64,000 nt of DNA from Bacillota bacterium (GCA_023511485.1 JAIMBH010000001.1:62001-126000), one strand, 5' to 3'. Counted from the stretch's first letter, positions 46,443-55,672 are shown. Notes: generated by a model from the sequence alone, not told the origin. Made by a program: numbers and translations.

Positions 46443-48911
46443 TTATGCTTCACGACCGCCAGTCGAACCGCCAATCTGCGCCGGCTCGAGCCTGCGAAAG
46501 TCGATCTTGCCTTCCTTTTCAGTGATGACTATCTTTTCACCTGCTTTAAAGAATCCCGCAAGCAAGCCCTCTGACAGTGGGTCCTCAACTAGCCGCTGAA
46601 TAGCACGGCGCAGCGGCCTTGCACCCATCGCAGGTTCATACCCTTCCTTAACGAGAACTTCTTTAGCCTCGTCGGTGAGTTCAACTTCAATAGCCTGATC
46701 TCTGAGCTGCTTGGCAACCCTTGCAAACAAGAGATCTATAATCTTCTTGATGTCGTCTCTTGTGAGCTCGTGGAAGACGATCACGTCATCTATACGGTTT
46801 AAGAACTCGGGACGGAACGTCTTCTTAATCTCGCTCATAACCTTGTTTTTCATATCCTCATAGGAAAGACCTTCCTGGGCTTTTCCAAATCCAAGCGGTG
46901 TGCCCTTCTGGATATAGCGGGCACCTAGGTTTGAGGTCATGATGAGAATGGTATTCTTGAAATCAACCGTACGCCCCTGCGCATCAGTTAAGCGACCATC
47001 CTCGAGTATCTGCAGCAAGATATTAAAAACGTCTGGATGCGCCTTTTCAATCTCATCAAGCAATATTACAGAGTATGGGCGTCTACGCACCTGCTCGGTA
47101 AGCTGCCCACCTTCGTCATAGCCGACATAGCCCGGGGGCGAGCCGACCATCCTAGAGACGGTATGCTTCTCCATATATTCAGACATATCCAGCTGGATAA
47201 GCGCAGCTTCATCGCCAAATAGGAACTCAGCAAGCGCTTTAGCAAGCTCGGTCTTGCCAACACCGGAAGGCCCGAGGAAGATAAACGATCCACTGGGTCG
47301 CTTCGGGTCTTTAAGACCGGCTCTCGTTCTCCTGATAGCCTTTGAAACTGCTTTAATAGCCTCATCCTGGCTTATAACTCTTTTATGAAGCTCCTCCTCC
47401 ATCCTAAGAAGCTTTGCAGTTTCCTCTTCGGTTAACCGGAAGACCGGAATACCCGTCCAGGTCGAAACGACTTCCGCTATTTGCTCCTCGGTAACTGTTG
47501 CCGATGGTATTTGAGCAAGCGCCTCCCAGGTTGAATCCTTCTTGCTGAGCTCAAACTCAAGATTGCGCTCTTTATCGCGAATGGTTGCCGCTTTTTCAAA
47601 ATCTTGAACCGCTATTGCAGATTCCTTTTCGCGCCTCAGTGTGCGCAAATCCTCCTCGATCAGAAGGGTCTCTGGAGGAATAACCATCCTCTGCATCCGT
47701 ACCTTAGATGAAGCCTCATCAATGAGGTCAATAGCCTTATCCGGAAGGAATCTATCCGCAATATAGCGGTCAGATAGCTGCGCCGCAGCTATTAACGCAT
47801 CGTCGGTAATCATTACTTTATGGTGCTCTTCATAGCGGTCGCGTAGACCTTTAAGGATATCAACAGTCTCTTCGACCGAAGGTTCACCTATTTTCACCGG
47901 CTGGAACCTCCGCTCTAGAGCAGCATCTTTCTCCACATGCTTGCGATATTCATCCAGAGTAGTCGCACCTATCGTCTGCAGCTCGCCCCTTGCAAGAGCG
48001 GGCTTTAGAATGCTGGCAGCGTCAATCGCACCCTCTGCGGCGCCTGCGCCGACCAGATTATGCATCTCATCAACAAAGAGAATAACGTCTCCGCGTTCGC
48101 GGATTTCCTTCATCACCTTTTTAAGACGCTCTTCAAACTCGCCGCGGTATTTTGATCCTGCAACTAGCGCTCCAAGATCAAGGGTGTAGATCTCCTTATT
48201 TTTAAGAAGATCTGGTACCTCGTTGTTGGCTATCTTCTGAGCAAGGCCTTCGACAACCGCAGTTTTGCCAACCCCAGGCTCTCCAATAAGAACAGGGTTG
48301 TTTTTTGTCCTGCGGCATAGAATCTGCATAACACGCTCGATTTCCTTTTCGCGGCCAATGACAGGATCTAGCTTTTTCTCGTGGGCAAGCCGTGTGAGGT
48401 TACGTCCAAACTCATCGAGCAGTGACCCTCCGTAAGTCCGTCCATAAGTGCCCGGCTCACTGCCAGTTTTACCGTAATAGCCGCTCAGCAGCTGAATTAC
48501 CTGATTTCTCACACGATCGAGGTCTGCACCGAGATTATATAGAACTCTGGCGGCCACTCCCTCGCCTTCTCTAATGAGGCCTAAAAGTATATGCTCGGTG
48601 CCGATATAATTGTGACCAAGCTGAAGAGCCTCGCGCAATGAGAGCTCCAGTACTTTTTTCGCCCTTGGGGTGAATGGAATATGGCCAACCGGAGCCGACG
48701 TACCCCGGCCAATTATCTCCTCAACCTGCGCACGAACATCATATAGGCTAATACCTAAGCTCTGAAGTGCCCTAGCTGCTACTCCCTCTTCTTCCCTAAT
48801 CAAGCCCAGGAGAAGGTGCTCTGTTCCTATATAGTTTTGGTTTAGCATGCGCGCTTCTTCTTGTGCAAAGACAACCACTCTGCGCGCCCGTTCTGTGAAT
48901 CGCTCAAACAC
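46443..48911 (-). CDS. clpC: ATP-dependent Clp protease ATPase subunit ClpC
   Basis: 822 residues. Two N-terminal Clp repeats (about 1-75 and 78-150), AAA+ module 1 with [13 protein letters not shown], a middle domain with a UVR motif ([22 protein letters not shown]), AAA+ module 2 with [14 protein letters not shown], and a C-terminal D2-small domain. It unfolds substrates for ClpP. The ctsR-mcsA-mcsB genes that precede clpC in Firmicutes are absent, as in actinobacteria. GTG start with GGGAG upstream; a 10-bp inverted repeat lies 68-114 bases upstream. Confidence 0.97.
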   Translation of the reverse strand: MFERFTERARRVVVFAQEEARMLNQNYIGTEHLLLGLIREEEGVAARALQSLGISLYDVRAQVEEIIGRGTSAPVGHIPFTPRAKKVLELSLREALQLGHNYIGTEHILLGLIREGEGVAARVLYNLGADLDRVRNQVIQLLSGYYGKTGSEPGTYGRTYGGSLLDEFGRNLTRLAHEKKLDPVIGREKEIERVMQILCRRTKNNPVLIGEPGVGKTAVVEGLAQKIANNEVPDLLKNKEIYTLDLGALVAGSKYRGEFEERLKKVMKEIRERGDVILFVDEMHNLVGAGAAEGAIDAASILKPALARGELQTIGATTLDEYRKHVEKDAALERRFQPVKIGEPSVEETVDILKGLRDRYEEHHKVMITDDALIAAAQLSDRYIADRFLPDKAIDLIDEASSKVRMQRMVIPPETLLIEEDLRTLRREKESAIAVQDFEKAATIRDKERNLEFELSKKDSTWEALAQIPSATVTEEQIAEVVSTWTGIPVFRLTEEETAKLLRMEEELHKRVISQDEAIKAVSKAIRRTRAGLKDPKRPSGSFIFLGPSGVGKTELAKALAEFLFGDEAALIQLDMSEYMEKHTVSRMVGSPPGYVGYDEGGQLTEQVRRRPYSVILLDEIEKAHPDVFNILLQILEDGRLTDAQGRTVDFKNTILIMTSNLGARYIQKGTPLGFGKAQEGLSYEDMKNKVMSEIKKTFRPEFLNRIDDVIVFHELTRDDIKKIIDLLFARVAKQLRDQAIEVELTDEAKEVLVKEGYEPAMGARPLRRAIQRLVEDPLSEGLLAGFFKAGEKIVITEKEGKIDFRRLEPAQIGGSTGGREA

Positions 48912-49325
48912 AGCTATTCTCCCTTCTCTTAACTCTAGCTTAGCCTTATTGCACCTTCAATACAATATTTGCGCAGCTACTTAACTGTAATATCCCCATA
49001 TTTATTCGGAGGCAAACAGTTAAGTCTATTTTACCATTATCCGCGCCTTGCGGCGAAAACAACCAAAGCGTCTTCTGTGGGTATAGCAATTGCAAAACTG
49101 AGCCTCAGGACCTTACCTGGGGAAACGGTAATCTTCAGGTAATCCAGCCATCAACCTTATTATCGGTATTATTGCCCTAAATCCTTATTAGAAAACAGAA
49201 ATCAGAAACGGAAGCAAAAAATTAGGCTAAGAAGGGCACAATAATGGTTGAAGATTTGTTGGGACAAAAAAGCGGCCTTTGCCTTTTTATCTCTGATCCC
49301 TGCTCTGGTTCCTGATTTCTGGTTT
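48912..49325. other. 414-base gap between lysS and clpC
   Basis: It holds the presumed clpC control region. A perfect 10-bp inverted repeat ACTTAACTGT/ACAGTTAAGT lies at 48979-48988 and 49016-49025, and a TTACCTG/CAGGTAA pair near 49115-49140. A long inverted repeat at 49187-49330 includes the lysS end. A T-rich stretch after lysS (49265-49290) could terminate that transcript. No gene is seen. Confidence 0.6.
48979..49025. promoter_or_regulatory. 10-bp inverted repeat upstream of clpC
   Basis: ACTTAACTGT and ACAGTTAAGT are exact inverted repeats separated by 27 bases, in the clpC leader or promoter region. It is not a CtsR-type direct repeat. Operator or hairpin, not decided. Confidence 0.45.
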
Positions 49326-49330
49326 CTAAT
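49187..49330. repeat. Long inverted repeat after lysS, second repeat type
   Basis: Arms 49187-49209 and 49308-49330 match over 23-24 bases with two mismatches (core AGAAATCAG/CTGATTTCT). The right arm contains the lysS stop codon. The core differs from the AGCTATCAGC family. Confidence 0.6.
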
Positions 49331-50837
49331 CCTTGGATTCTGGCCGCATGTGAGGAAAGCTTATAACTTCGCGGATTGAATAATTATCAGTTAGAAGCAT
49401 GACAAGCCGGTCTATCCCTATGCCAAGCCCACCTGTTGGAGGCATACCGTACTCTAGGGCCCGCACATAGTCCTCATCCACCTGCCTTGGGGCCTCTTCA
49501 TCACCGTACTCACGCAGCTTAACCTGCGCCTCAAATCGCGCACGCTGGTCGATTGGATCGGTCAGCTCGGAAAAAGCCGTCCCGATCTCAAGCCCTATTA
49601 TAATCAGTTCAAACCGCTCAGTCACATCCGGATTATCGAGCTTTTTCTTGGCGAGCGGACTAATCTCTGTAGGGTAATCGGTAATAAAAGTAGGCTGCCA
49701 CAGCTTTCCTTCAACAAGTTTTTCAAAAAGCTCATTAATTATTTTGCCCTGTCCCCAGTGTTCTTCGGGCTCTATACCGTGGTCCCTGGCGATTTTTCGC
49801 AGCTCATCAAGGCTTTGATTTAACGAAACCTTAAGCCTTCCGTATTTCTCTATCGATTCGACCATTGTCAGACGCTGCCACTCTCCGGAGAGATCGACAG
49901 GTTGATCCTGGTACATAAGTTTTAGCGTGCCAACAGCCTGCTCGGCGGCATATTTGATAAGCGACTCGCACAAATTCATCATATCTGCGTAATCAGCGTA
50001 AGCCTGGTATACCTCAAGCATTGTGAATTCGGGATTATGCCTGACCGAGAGACCCTCATTCCTGAAGTTCCTATTTAGCTCATAGACGCGCTCCATATCG
50101 CCCACTATTAGCCGCTTTAGATATAGTTCCGGGGCTATGCGCATATAGAGGTCAATATCGAGCGCTTCATGGTGAGTTATAAATGGCCGCGCCGCGGCAC
50201 CACCAGCAATTGGCTGAAGCATAGGGGTCTCTACTTCAATGAAGCCACGGTTATCAAGCCATTCCCGTATGGCCTTAACTACCTTATTTCGTGTAAGCAA
50301 AGTCTGCCTGGCCTGGGGATTTATAATGAAATCAACATAGCGCTGGCGAAACCTGGTCTCTACATCCTTTAAACCATGCCATTTTTCAGGAAGCGGCCGC
50401 AAAGACTTTGTAAGCAATGTATAGGATTCTACACTTATCGAAAGCTCGCCCCGCCTGGTTTTGAATATCTTGCCGGTTACACCGATAATATCTCCGATAT
50501 CATACTCAAGAAAATTACGGTACCCTTCTTCACCAAGCGTGTTTAGCGATAGAAAAAGCTGGATGCTTGCCGTGCGATCCTTTATCACCATAAAACTGGC
50601 TTTACCGTGCCTGCGAATGGCCATAATACGACCTGCAACAGTCGTCGACTCACCAGTCTGCTCTCCTGCCTCAATTGAGCCAAATTTGTGGATGATATCC
50701 TCGATGAGGTTTGTGCGGTTGAATTTAGATTTAAATGGATTTTCGCCAGAAGCTTTGATTTTTTCTAGCTTCTGGCGCCTTATCTTCATTACTTCACTAA
50801 TATTTTCAGTAGCCTGGAGCTCGGGCTCTTTTCCCAT
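49326..50837 (-). CDS. lysS: Lysyl-tRNA synthetase, class II
   Basis: 503 residues. OB-fold anticodon domain (about 60-165, TTVAGRIMAIRRHGKASF) and class II catalytic core with motif 2 region FRNEGLSVRHNPEFTMLEVYQAYADY and motif 3 GGLGIGIDRLVMLLTD. It charges tRNA-Lys. The start overlaps the greA stop (TAATG), so translation is coupled to greA. Confidence 0.97.
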   Translation of the reverse strand: MGKEPELQATENISEVMKIRRQKLEKIKASGENPFKSKFNRTNLIEDIIHKFGSIEAGEQTGESTTVAGRIMAIRRHGKASFMVIKDRTASIQLFLSLNTLGEEGYRNFLEYDIGDIIGVTGKIFKTRRGELSISVESYTLLTKSLRPLPEKWHGLKDVETRFRQRYVDFIINPQARQTLLTRNKVVKAIREWLDNRGFIEVETPMLQPIAGGAAARPFITHHEALDIDLYMRIAPELYLKRLIVGDMERVYELNRNFRNEGLSVRHNPEFTMLEVYQAYADYADMMNLCESLIKYAAEQAVGTLKLMYQDQPVDLSGEWQRLTMVESIEKYGRLKVSLNQSLDELRKIARDHGIEPEEHWGQGKIINELFEKLVEGKLWQPTFITDYPTEISPLAKKKLDNPDVTERFELIIIGLEIGTAFSELTDPIDQRARFEAQVKLREYGDEEAPRQVDEDYVRALEYGMPPTGGLGIGIDRLVMLLTDNYSIREVISFPHMRPESKD

Positions 50838-51349
50838 TATCTTTTGGTTGCGACCTTCTTGCTAATAGGATTCTTGCTAACTTTTAGTATTTTATACTCT
50901 AGGAAACCCTCAGGCACGCGAACCTGGACGGTATCGCCTGCCTTCTTGCCCATTATAGCACGACCTACCGGTGATTCGTTAGAAATTTTATGATTCGTTG
51001 GGTCGGCTTCAAATGAGCCCACGATTTGATACTCTTCCTCTTCATTGGACTCAATATCAAGTAGGAGAACAAAAGAGCCTATGGCAACATTGCGGGTTTT
51101 GCTGCTGCCGTTATCCTCGATAATCTTAGCCATCGAGAGCATGTCATTAATTTGAGCAATCCTGCCTTCAACAAAAGCCTGCTCATTCTTTGCATCATCG
51201 TACTCTGAGTTCTCGCTTAAATCCCCAAACTCAATAGATTCTTTAATCCGCTGCGCCACCTCCTTGCGGCGGATTGTTTCTAAATAGCGCAGCTCCTCAA
51301 GCAGCTTATTATGACCATCACGCGTAAGAATAATCTCTTTTTCTGGCAA
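50837..51349 (-). CDS. greA: Transcription elongation factor GreA
   Basis: 170 residues from TTG 51349 (GGAG nine bases upstream), which gives the usual PEKEIILTRDG start; a GTG ten codons earlier is possible. Coiled coil tip has Asp43 and Glu46 in EFGDLSENSEYDDAKNEQ, the residues that place Mg in the RNA polymerase channel. It rescues backtracked polymerase. It leads greA-lysS with a consensus promoter. Confidence 0.95.
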   Translation of the reverse strand: MPEKEIILTRDGHNKLLEELRYLETIRRKEVAQRIKESIEFGDLSENSEYDDAKNEQAFVEGRIAQINDMLSMAKIIEDNGSSKTRNVAIGSFVLLLDIESNEEEEYQIVGSFEADPTNHKISNESPVGRAIMGKKAGDTVQVRVPEGFLEYKILKVSKNPISKKVATKR

Positions 51350-51417
51350 GACCTTTCGCTCCTTTACACGTAAGAGCACTTTTTAGTAGTGCTGGCTTCA
51401 CGTGAAACTAGCTACGT

Positions 51418-51446
51418 ATTATAAAAAAATGCTCCTTACTTGTCAA
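51418..51446 (-). promoter_or_regulatory. Consensus sigma70 promoter of greA-lysS
   Basis: Minus strand TTGACA (51441-51446), 17-base spacer, TATAAT (51418-51423): a full match to both hexamers. It leaves a leader of about 60 bases to the TTG start and supports that start choice. Confidence 0.85.
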
Positions 51447-51461
51447 AAAATTCCGCCCTTT

Positions 51462-51493
51462 TTATTTTTGGACAAATGTTTACCCAAAAATAA
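51462..51493. terminator. AT-rich perfect inverted repeat, possible terminator
   Basis: 10-bp arms TTATTTTTGG/CCAAAAATAA with a 12-base loop, lying upstream of the greA -35 box and downstream of the acyl-ACP-reductase-like gene. It may end that transcript or bind a protein. Confidence 0.4.
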
Positions 51494-51696
51494 TTTGTAG
51501 CTGGATTATAATTAAGGCTTGTAGTGCAGATATACCACGAACAGTACAGATTTAGAAGTAAGAAAAAGCTTTAACTCTAAAATCTTTAGAATATTATCGG
51601 CCGATTTCGGCCAATTTATAAGCAAAATTTGTTACTTGCTTACCGGTATGATAAAACCCAGCCTGCGTAGCACTGCAACAGTATTTTGCCGTCCTT

Positions 51697-52776
51697 TTAC
51701 CGTCCGGCAACAGCTTTGAGCTTTGCGTTTTCCCGCACCTTATTTATATGGGCATCAGAAAGCTTTTTATCGAAGCTTCTTAGAGCCGCCAGCTTAAAGC
51801 CATGCTTTTTAGCCATCTCAGACATCTCGTTTACTTTTTTTATTGATATATCCTTGCCAATGGTATAGCTTTCATATTTTCCCTCAAGAGCCAGCAGCAT
51901 CGTTTCCGCAATGCAGCCCAGCCCAAGCCCTTTAGGCAGGCCAAGAACATCATAAAGGTCTACATTCCCAGGAATTTTTGTAAGACCCCCATCAATAACT
52001 AGAACATCTTTCCTCATCTTTGTAACAGCCTCCGCTACGTCACGAGGACGTGCAACGTCGCAGATGACCGCACCGGGCTTAATATCATTGGGGTTAATGA
52101 CCGCATCGACCGCACCTGTAACCGTTATAATTACATCGGCAGGTCGAATAGCGGAAAGAGAGCTTGAAATCTTCACTTGCTTGTTCTTGTTCGATATGCG
52201 TTCGCCCAGCCTTGCAAGCCTGCCCTGATTCCTACCAATAAGTATTACTTCTTTAAATTGATCGGCTAGGAGCTCGGCAGCCGCACTTCCAATAGACCCA
52301 GTAGCACCAACAATAGCCAGGGTTGAAGAATCAAGGTTTATGTCCATCCTCCTTGCAGCCTCTATTGTACCCTCGATAGCAAGAACAACCGTGTAGGTAT
52401 TACCTGTTGTGACCGGCACGCTGGTCATCTCATCAACCAACCTGCCACCCTCTCCCGGAATTGCGGTAAAGGCTCCCAGCCCTATTATGCCCGCACCCTC
52501 TTTCCTGCCCATTTCACAGGCTTTCACTATTTTCTCAATCACATAATCCTGATCTAAATCATAAAATTGGTGCGGAAGAAACGGCACAACAATAAACCAT
52601 CCGATCGCCTCTTTTCCGGTAACAGACCTAACTCCGGTGATCTCTGAGAAAATAAGGGGTCTGCGTCTTCTCAAAACGCTGGCAACCACCCTTGGCGAGA
52701 CCTTCTTGGCTATTTTATATTTCTTAGTCACGTGTTCTATATTCATTGGGTGGACTAAAAATCCAAATGTTTCCAT
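51697..52776 (-). CDS. Acyl-ACP reductase-like protein (AAR family homolog)
   Basis: 359 residues. The sequence follows cyanobacterial long-chain acyl-ACP reductase along its length. It starts FGFLVHPMN, has GLGAFTAI (about 99-106) and the family motif TTGNT (123-127). The Rossmann loop is GATGSIG (157-163), and GCIAETMLLALEGKYE contains Cys288, matching the catalytic cysteine (Cys294 in Synechococcus) that carries the acyl thioester. Such enzymes reduce fatty acyl-ACP or acyl-CoA to aldehyde with NADPH. Databases often name these bacterial relatives shikimate/quinate dehydrogenase, which the motifs do not support. No aldehyde-deformylating oxygenase is in the window. Good SD AAGGAG. The substrate is unknown. 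Confidence 0.75.
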   Translation of the reverse strand: METFGFLVHPMNIEHVTKKYKIAKKVSPRVVASVLRRRRPLIFSEITGVRSVTGKEAIGWFIVVPFLPHQFYDLDQDYVIEKIVKACEMGRKEGAGIIGLGAFTAIPGEGGRLVDEMTSVPVTTGNTYTVVLAIEGTIEAARRMDINLDSSTLAIVGATGSIGSAAAELLADQFKEVILIGRNQGRLARLGERISNKNKQVKISSSLSAIRPADVIITVTGAVDAVINPNDIKPGAVICDVARPRDVAEAVTKMRKDVLVIDGGLTKIPGNVDLYDVLGLPKGLGLGCIAETMLLALEGKYESYTIGKDISIKKVNEMSEMAKKHGFKLAALRSFDKKLSDAHINKVRENAKLKAVAGR

Positions 52777-52800
52777 GTAAACTCCTTCATTTAAACTTTA

Positions 52801-52876
52801 AGCTGCCATCTATCAGAAGGAAAATGGTTACTGGTTTAACAGACCAAGCTGATAGCTAAAACCTGACAGCCTAAAG
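52801..52876. repeat. Degenerate family hairpin
   Basis: CTATCAG (52810-52816) pairs with CTGATAG (52849-52855), with AGCTG.../...ACAGC..AGCT flanks. It fills the gap between the two genes of the reductase cluster. Poorer match than other copies. Confidence 0.5.
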
Positions 52877-52881
52877 CTTCC

Positions 52882-53787
52882 TTAATTAAGCCTTTCAATC
52901 CTCGGTTTATAATCGAGCTTCTTTAGGATTTCCAGATAGTCCTGTGAACTTACTTCTTCCCACTTTTTATCTAAAAGTGCCAATAAGGTAGCTTCAAGGA
53001 CGTTCGTGCCAAATGAACGGCCGTTGAAAACAGGAGTAGTGGTTATCAAGAGCTCCACACCCCGTGCCTTCATATCATCAACATCCTGTTGGGTTGTGGT
53101 GTTGGTAAGTATCCACTTGCCCCTCATGTCTTTTGGCATGTATTTGCGAATAAAAAGATAATCCCCCGCTATGATATCTGATTCGTAGTAAAACCGCGCA
53201 TATTTGTCAGATGAGTTATTTTCCTGCTTGCTGCCTGTCGGGTAAAGTATTTTAAACGGCATCTTAGTAACAACCGGCAAGATTATTTTAGCAAGCATCT
53301 TAAAATTATCCATCGTACGGATTGGAATAGGTATGTTAAGCCCAAAGATAAGATCGCCAAATATAATCTTGCAGCCAAGCCCATGCAGAGCCTCAGCCAT
53401 TCCAAACCTATCGACCGCACTCACCATTAGTACCGATTTAGTCGATAACGGAAGTCCCTCTACTTCAGCAAGGAATCGTATCGTCTCACGCTCAAGTGAG
53501 TCTTTAAGACCGCTGCCATCAACAACCGGCGTTTTTTTGACAACCTTTCTTAGCCTCTGTGCATCCCTTATAACATAGCGCTTTCCATCAGCATACAGGT
53601 AAAGATCTATCCCACCGAGCCCAATCGCATCGACTTTGCCATCAAGGTCTTTTAATAGTTGCATGGCTCTGGATAAATCGCCATCGGTTCCAATTCGCTC
53701 TATGCAAAAATCCTCACCGAGCAGACTGATATTAACTTTATGATTTCTTTTTGAAGATCCTAAACTTGCGCTTACTATAGTCTTCAC
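52882..53787 (-). CDS. Uncharacterised protein of the family named quinate 5-dehydrogenase
   Basis: 301 residues. It begins KTIVSASLGSSKRNHKV and has IGTDGDLSRAMQLLKDLDGKVDAIGLGGID, VVDGSGLKDSLERE, and a C-terminal TNTTTQQDVDDMKARGVELLITTTPVFNGRSFGTNVLEA. I recall this family only from automatic names such as quinate 5-dehydrogenase; no classical NAD(P)-binding GxGxxG loop is visible, so that name should not be trusted. It overlaps the regulator gene by 50 bases and precedes the acyl-ACP-reductase-like gene. A joint role is likely because the three occur together; the reaction is unknown. Confidence 0.7.
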   Translation of the reverse strand: MKTIVSASLGSSKRNHKVNISLLGEDFCIERIGTDGDLSRAMQLLKDLDGKVDAIGLGGIDLYLYADGKRYVIRDAQRLRKVVKKTPVVDGSGLKDSLERETIRFLAEVEGLPLSTKSVLMVSAVDRFGMAEALHGLGCKIIFGDLIFGLNIPIPIRTMDNFKMLAKIILPVVTKMPFKILYPTGSKQENNSSDKYARFYYESDIIAGDYLFIRKYMPKDMRGKWILTNTTTQQDVDDMKARGVELLITTTPVFNGRSFGTNVLEATLLALLDKKWEEVSSQDYLEILKKLDYKPRIERLN

Positions 53788-54325
53788 TGTTCCGCTCTCT
53801 TCCCTCGGTCACGCCCGCAAGTACGTCATGTAGAGCCTGTTGATCAACTTTACGGTCTCTTCTTATGGGTGAGCTTCCAATTGAAATCCCCACCACTTCA
53901 CGGTCGAGTATCTTCTCAAGCATTGCAATACGCTTATCTGATGCCAGAAACACCACAACATCGTAGTCTTTAAGACCCGCAAGCAGAGCGAGAAGCTCAT
54001 TGAAGATCTGGGCTCCGCTTTTTCTTCGCACGTATTCTTTGCGCTCGGTATCACTTAAGAAGTAAATAAAATCAACCGCAAATTCCTGTGCAACTTTCTC
54101 AAGTTCTTCCTTATTGGCAATCGGAAAGCCAACTACTGCAATCCGGTTTCCCCTTCTTACCTCGCCAAGGCCTTCAAGGTGGGAAACAAACGAGCGCTCC
54201 AGTCCAAGAGCTATAGCCACTTCTTGTTGGGTCGCCCCGACTGCTCGCCTATGTAGAATCTCGCTGATTATATTTACAAGCCGGTCACGATCGATGATCT
54301 TATCGCCTATCCTATGAAGCTTCAT
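53738..54325 (-). CDS. HTH transcriptional regulator of the reductase cluster
   Basis: 195 residues from ATG 54325 (AAGGA seven bases upstream; a GTG six codons earlier is inside the operator). The N-terminal helix-turn-helix (about 17-55, ATQQEVAIALGLERSFVSHLEGLGEV) is XRE-like. The rest (about 60-160, IAVVGFPIANKEELEKVAQEF, VVVFLASDKR, VVGISIGSSPI) looks like a ligand-binding or Rossmann-like domain of unknown specificity, and the tail is basic. An inverted repeat directly before the start suggests autoregulation. Its end overlaps the next gene by 50 bases, so the cluster is co-transcribed. Confidence 0.8.
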   Translation of the reverse strand: MKLHRIGDKIIDRDRLVNIISEILHRRAVGATQQEVAIALGLERSFVSHLEGLGEVRRGNRIAVVGFPIANKEELEKVAQEFAVDFIYFLSDTERKEYVRRKSGAQIFNELLALLAGLKDYDVVVFLASDKRIAMLEKILDREVVGISIGSSPIRRDRKVDQQALHDVLAGVTEGRERNSEDYSKRKFRIFKKKS

Positions 54326-54336
54326 GTCGCTTTCCT

Positions 54337-54356
54337 TGTGCACAATTTTGTGTACA
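54337..54356. promoter_or_regulatory. Operator-like inverted repeat at the HTH regulator promoter
   Basis: TGTGCACAA (54337-54345) and TTGTGTACA (54348-54356) form an inverted repeat with one mismatch and a 2-base centre. It begins next to the -10 box and covers the predicted start of transcription. Confidence 0.65.
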
Positions 54357-54357
54357 T

Positions 54358-54387
54358 TTTATACCAAGCAGGATAATTGTTCAACAA
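54358..54387 (-). promoter_or_regulatory. Promoter of the HTH regulator cluster
   Basis: Minus strand TTGTTG (54382-54387), 18 bases, TATAAA (54358-54363). The -35 box touches the T-run of the preceding htrA terminator. Confidence 0.55.
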
Positions 54388-54440
54388 AAAAGGCCTTGCC
54401 TTCTTCACCTACTGCTATGGTTCTTTTGAGGCAAGGCCTT
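54385..54440 (-). terminator. Rho-independent terminator of the second htrA
   Basis: Perfect 12-bp arms AAGGCCTTGCCT (54390-54401) and AGGCAAGGCCTT (54429-54440) with a 27-base loop; in the minus direction the stem is followed by a run of T (54386-54391). It lies 63 bases after the htrA stop. Confidence 0.85.
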
Positions 54441-54502
54441 AATCTACCGCAGCTTACCAAATTTCGTTGATTAACTGCTCACGCCGGCACAGTATCAAAT
54501 TG

Positions 54503-55672
54503 TTAATTTTCAGGGCGCTCACCTAACTCAAGCTTAAGGGTCATTCTTTTGCCATCGCGATAGATTTCAAGAGGTATCTTCTCACCTACTTTATGCTTAT
54601 CGATAAAGTCGAGAAGGTCATCCATGTTAGTCACGTTTACGTTGCCTATCTTAACGATAATATCTCCACCGACCGGGTATTGCTCTCCTGTATCGGTGTC
54701 AATGCCGACCTGGGAACCTCTAAGTCCTGCTTTATCTGCAGGACCGCCCGGCATGACCTGGATTACCATGACACCCTTATCAACTGGGGCTTTTACAAGG
54801 TCAGCAAATGCTTTGTCCATTTCCCGCCCAGCAATTCCGATCCATGGGTGGCTTGCCTTGCCATTCTTACTGATTTGCTCAGCAATTTGCTTGACCGTAT
54901 TGCTCGGGATGGCAAAAGCTATGCCAGCAAAATCACCTGATTGCGTATAAATCTGAGAGTTTATACCGACAACTTCACCGAATGCATTAAGAAGCGGTCC
55001 GCCGCTGTTTCCAGGATTTACTGCCGCGTCGGTTTGGATTGCACCTCTTATCTGAAACCTCCGGTCGGCCGAGTCGATTGTCCTATTTATCGCACTGACT
55101 ATACCCTGAGTCATTGTGCCATTGAGTTCAAATGGCGAGCCTATTGCATAAACCGTGTCTCCAACTTTAAGTTTCGAGCTATCGCCCAACTCGAGAACTT
55201 TTAAATTCCTTTTTCCGGGGTCAATTTTTAGAACGGCAATATCGGTACTGGGGTCGGTTCCCAAAAGCTTTGCCTCAACTTCATCCTTATCGTTTAAGAG
55301 AACCATTATTTTACTTGCCTTAACTCTTGAGTCCTGAACTACGTGAGCATTAGTTACAATAAGCCCCGATTTATCGATCACAAAACCTGATCCGCTAGCC
55401 TCTTTCTCCTGTGACGGCAGAGGTATAATAAAACCAAAGAAATCGGATGATCTGTTCTGGGTAAAGGTCGATTTTATATGAACTACGCCCGGCGCAAAAT
55501 TCTCATAGATAGCTTCAGCAGAAAGCTCTCCTGCCGATTTTTGCTGCCGCACCACTTTTGAGAGATTAACCGTCTGTCCAGTATCTGCAGGCGCCACCGC
55601 ATTCATCGCAAAGAAGACCAATAAACCTCCCAACACCGCCGAGACGAAACTAGTTAACACCGTTTTCCACAC
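54503..55672 (-). CDS. HtrA/DegP-type serine protease with PDZ domain (second copy)
   Basis: 389 residues from GTG 55672 (GGAAGG six bases upstream; a TTG ten codons earlier has no SD). One N-terminal membrane helix (about 4-24), a linker, the protease domain with His110 (TNAHVVQD), Asp144 (PSTDIAVL) and Ser223 (PGNSGGPL), and a PDZ domain (about 285-385). It works outside the cytoplasmic membrane in protein quality control. It differs from the copy at 34427 by a shorter N-terminus and a different PDZ. It has its own terminator. Confidence 0.93.
   Translation of the reverse strand: MWKTVLTSFVSAVLGGLLVFFAMNAVAPADTGQTVNLSKVVRQQKSAGELSAEAIYENFAPGVVHIKSTFTQNRSSDFFGFIIPLPSQEKEASGSGFVIDKSGLIVTNAHVVQDSRVKASKIMVLLNDKDEVEAKLLGTDPSTDIAVLKIDPGKRNLKVLELGDSSKLKVGDTVYAIGSPFELNGTMTQGIVSAINRTIDSADRRFQIRGAIQTDAAVNPGNSGGPLLNAFGEVVGINSQIYTQSGDFAGIAFAIPSNTVKQIAEQISKNGKASHPWIGIAGREMDKAFADLVKAPVDKGVMVIQVMPGGPADKAGLRGSQVGIDTDTGEQYPVGGDIIVKIGNVNVTNMDDLLDFIDKHKVGEKIPLEIYRDGKRMTLKLELGERPEN

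Larger units (their letters stand above)
51350..51696. other. 347-base AT-rich gap upstream of greA
   Basis: It holds the consensus greA promoter (51418-51446) and a perfect AT-rich inverted repeat TTATTTTTGG/CCAAAAATAA (51462-51471 and 51484-51493). A 10-bp palindrome TTCACGTGAA lies close to the predicted start of transcription (about 51397-51406). The remaining 200 bases to the next gene show no clear element. Confidence 0.6.

Noticed and set aside
52882-53787. Quinate 5-dehydrogenase function
   Set aside because: The name is common in automatic annotation but no NAD(P)-binding glycine loop or shikimate/quinate-binding motif is visible.
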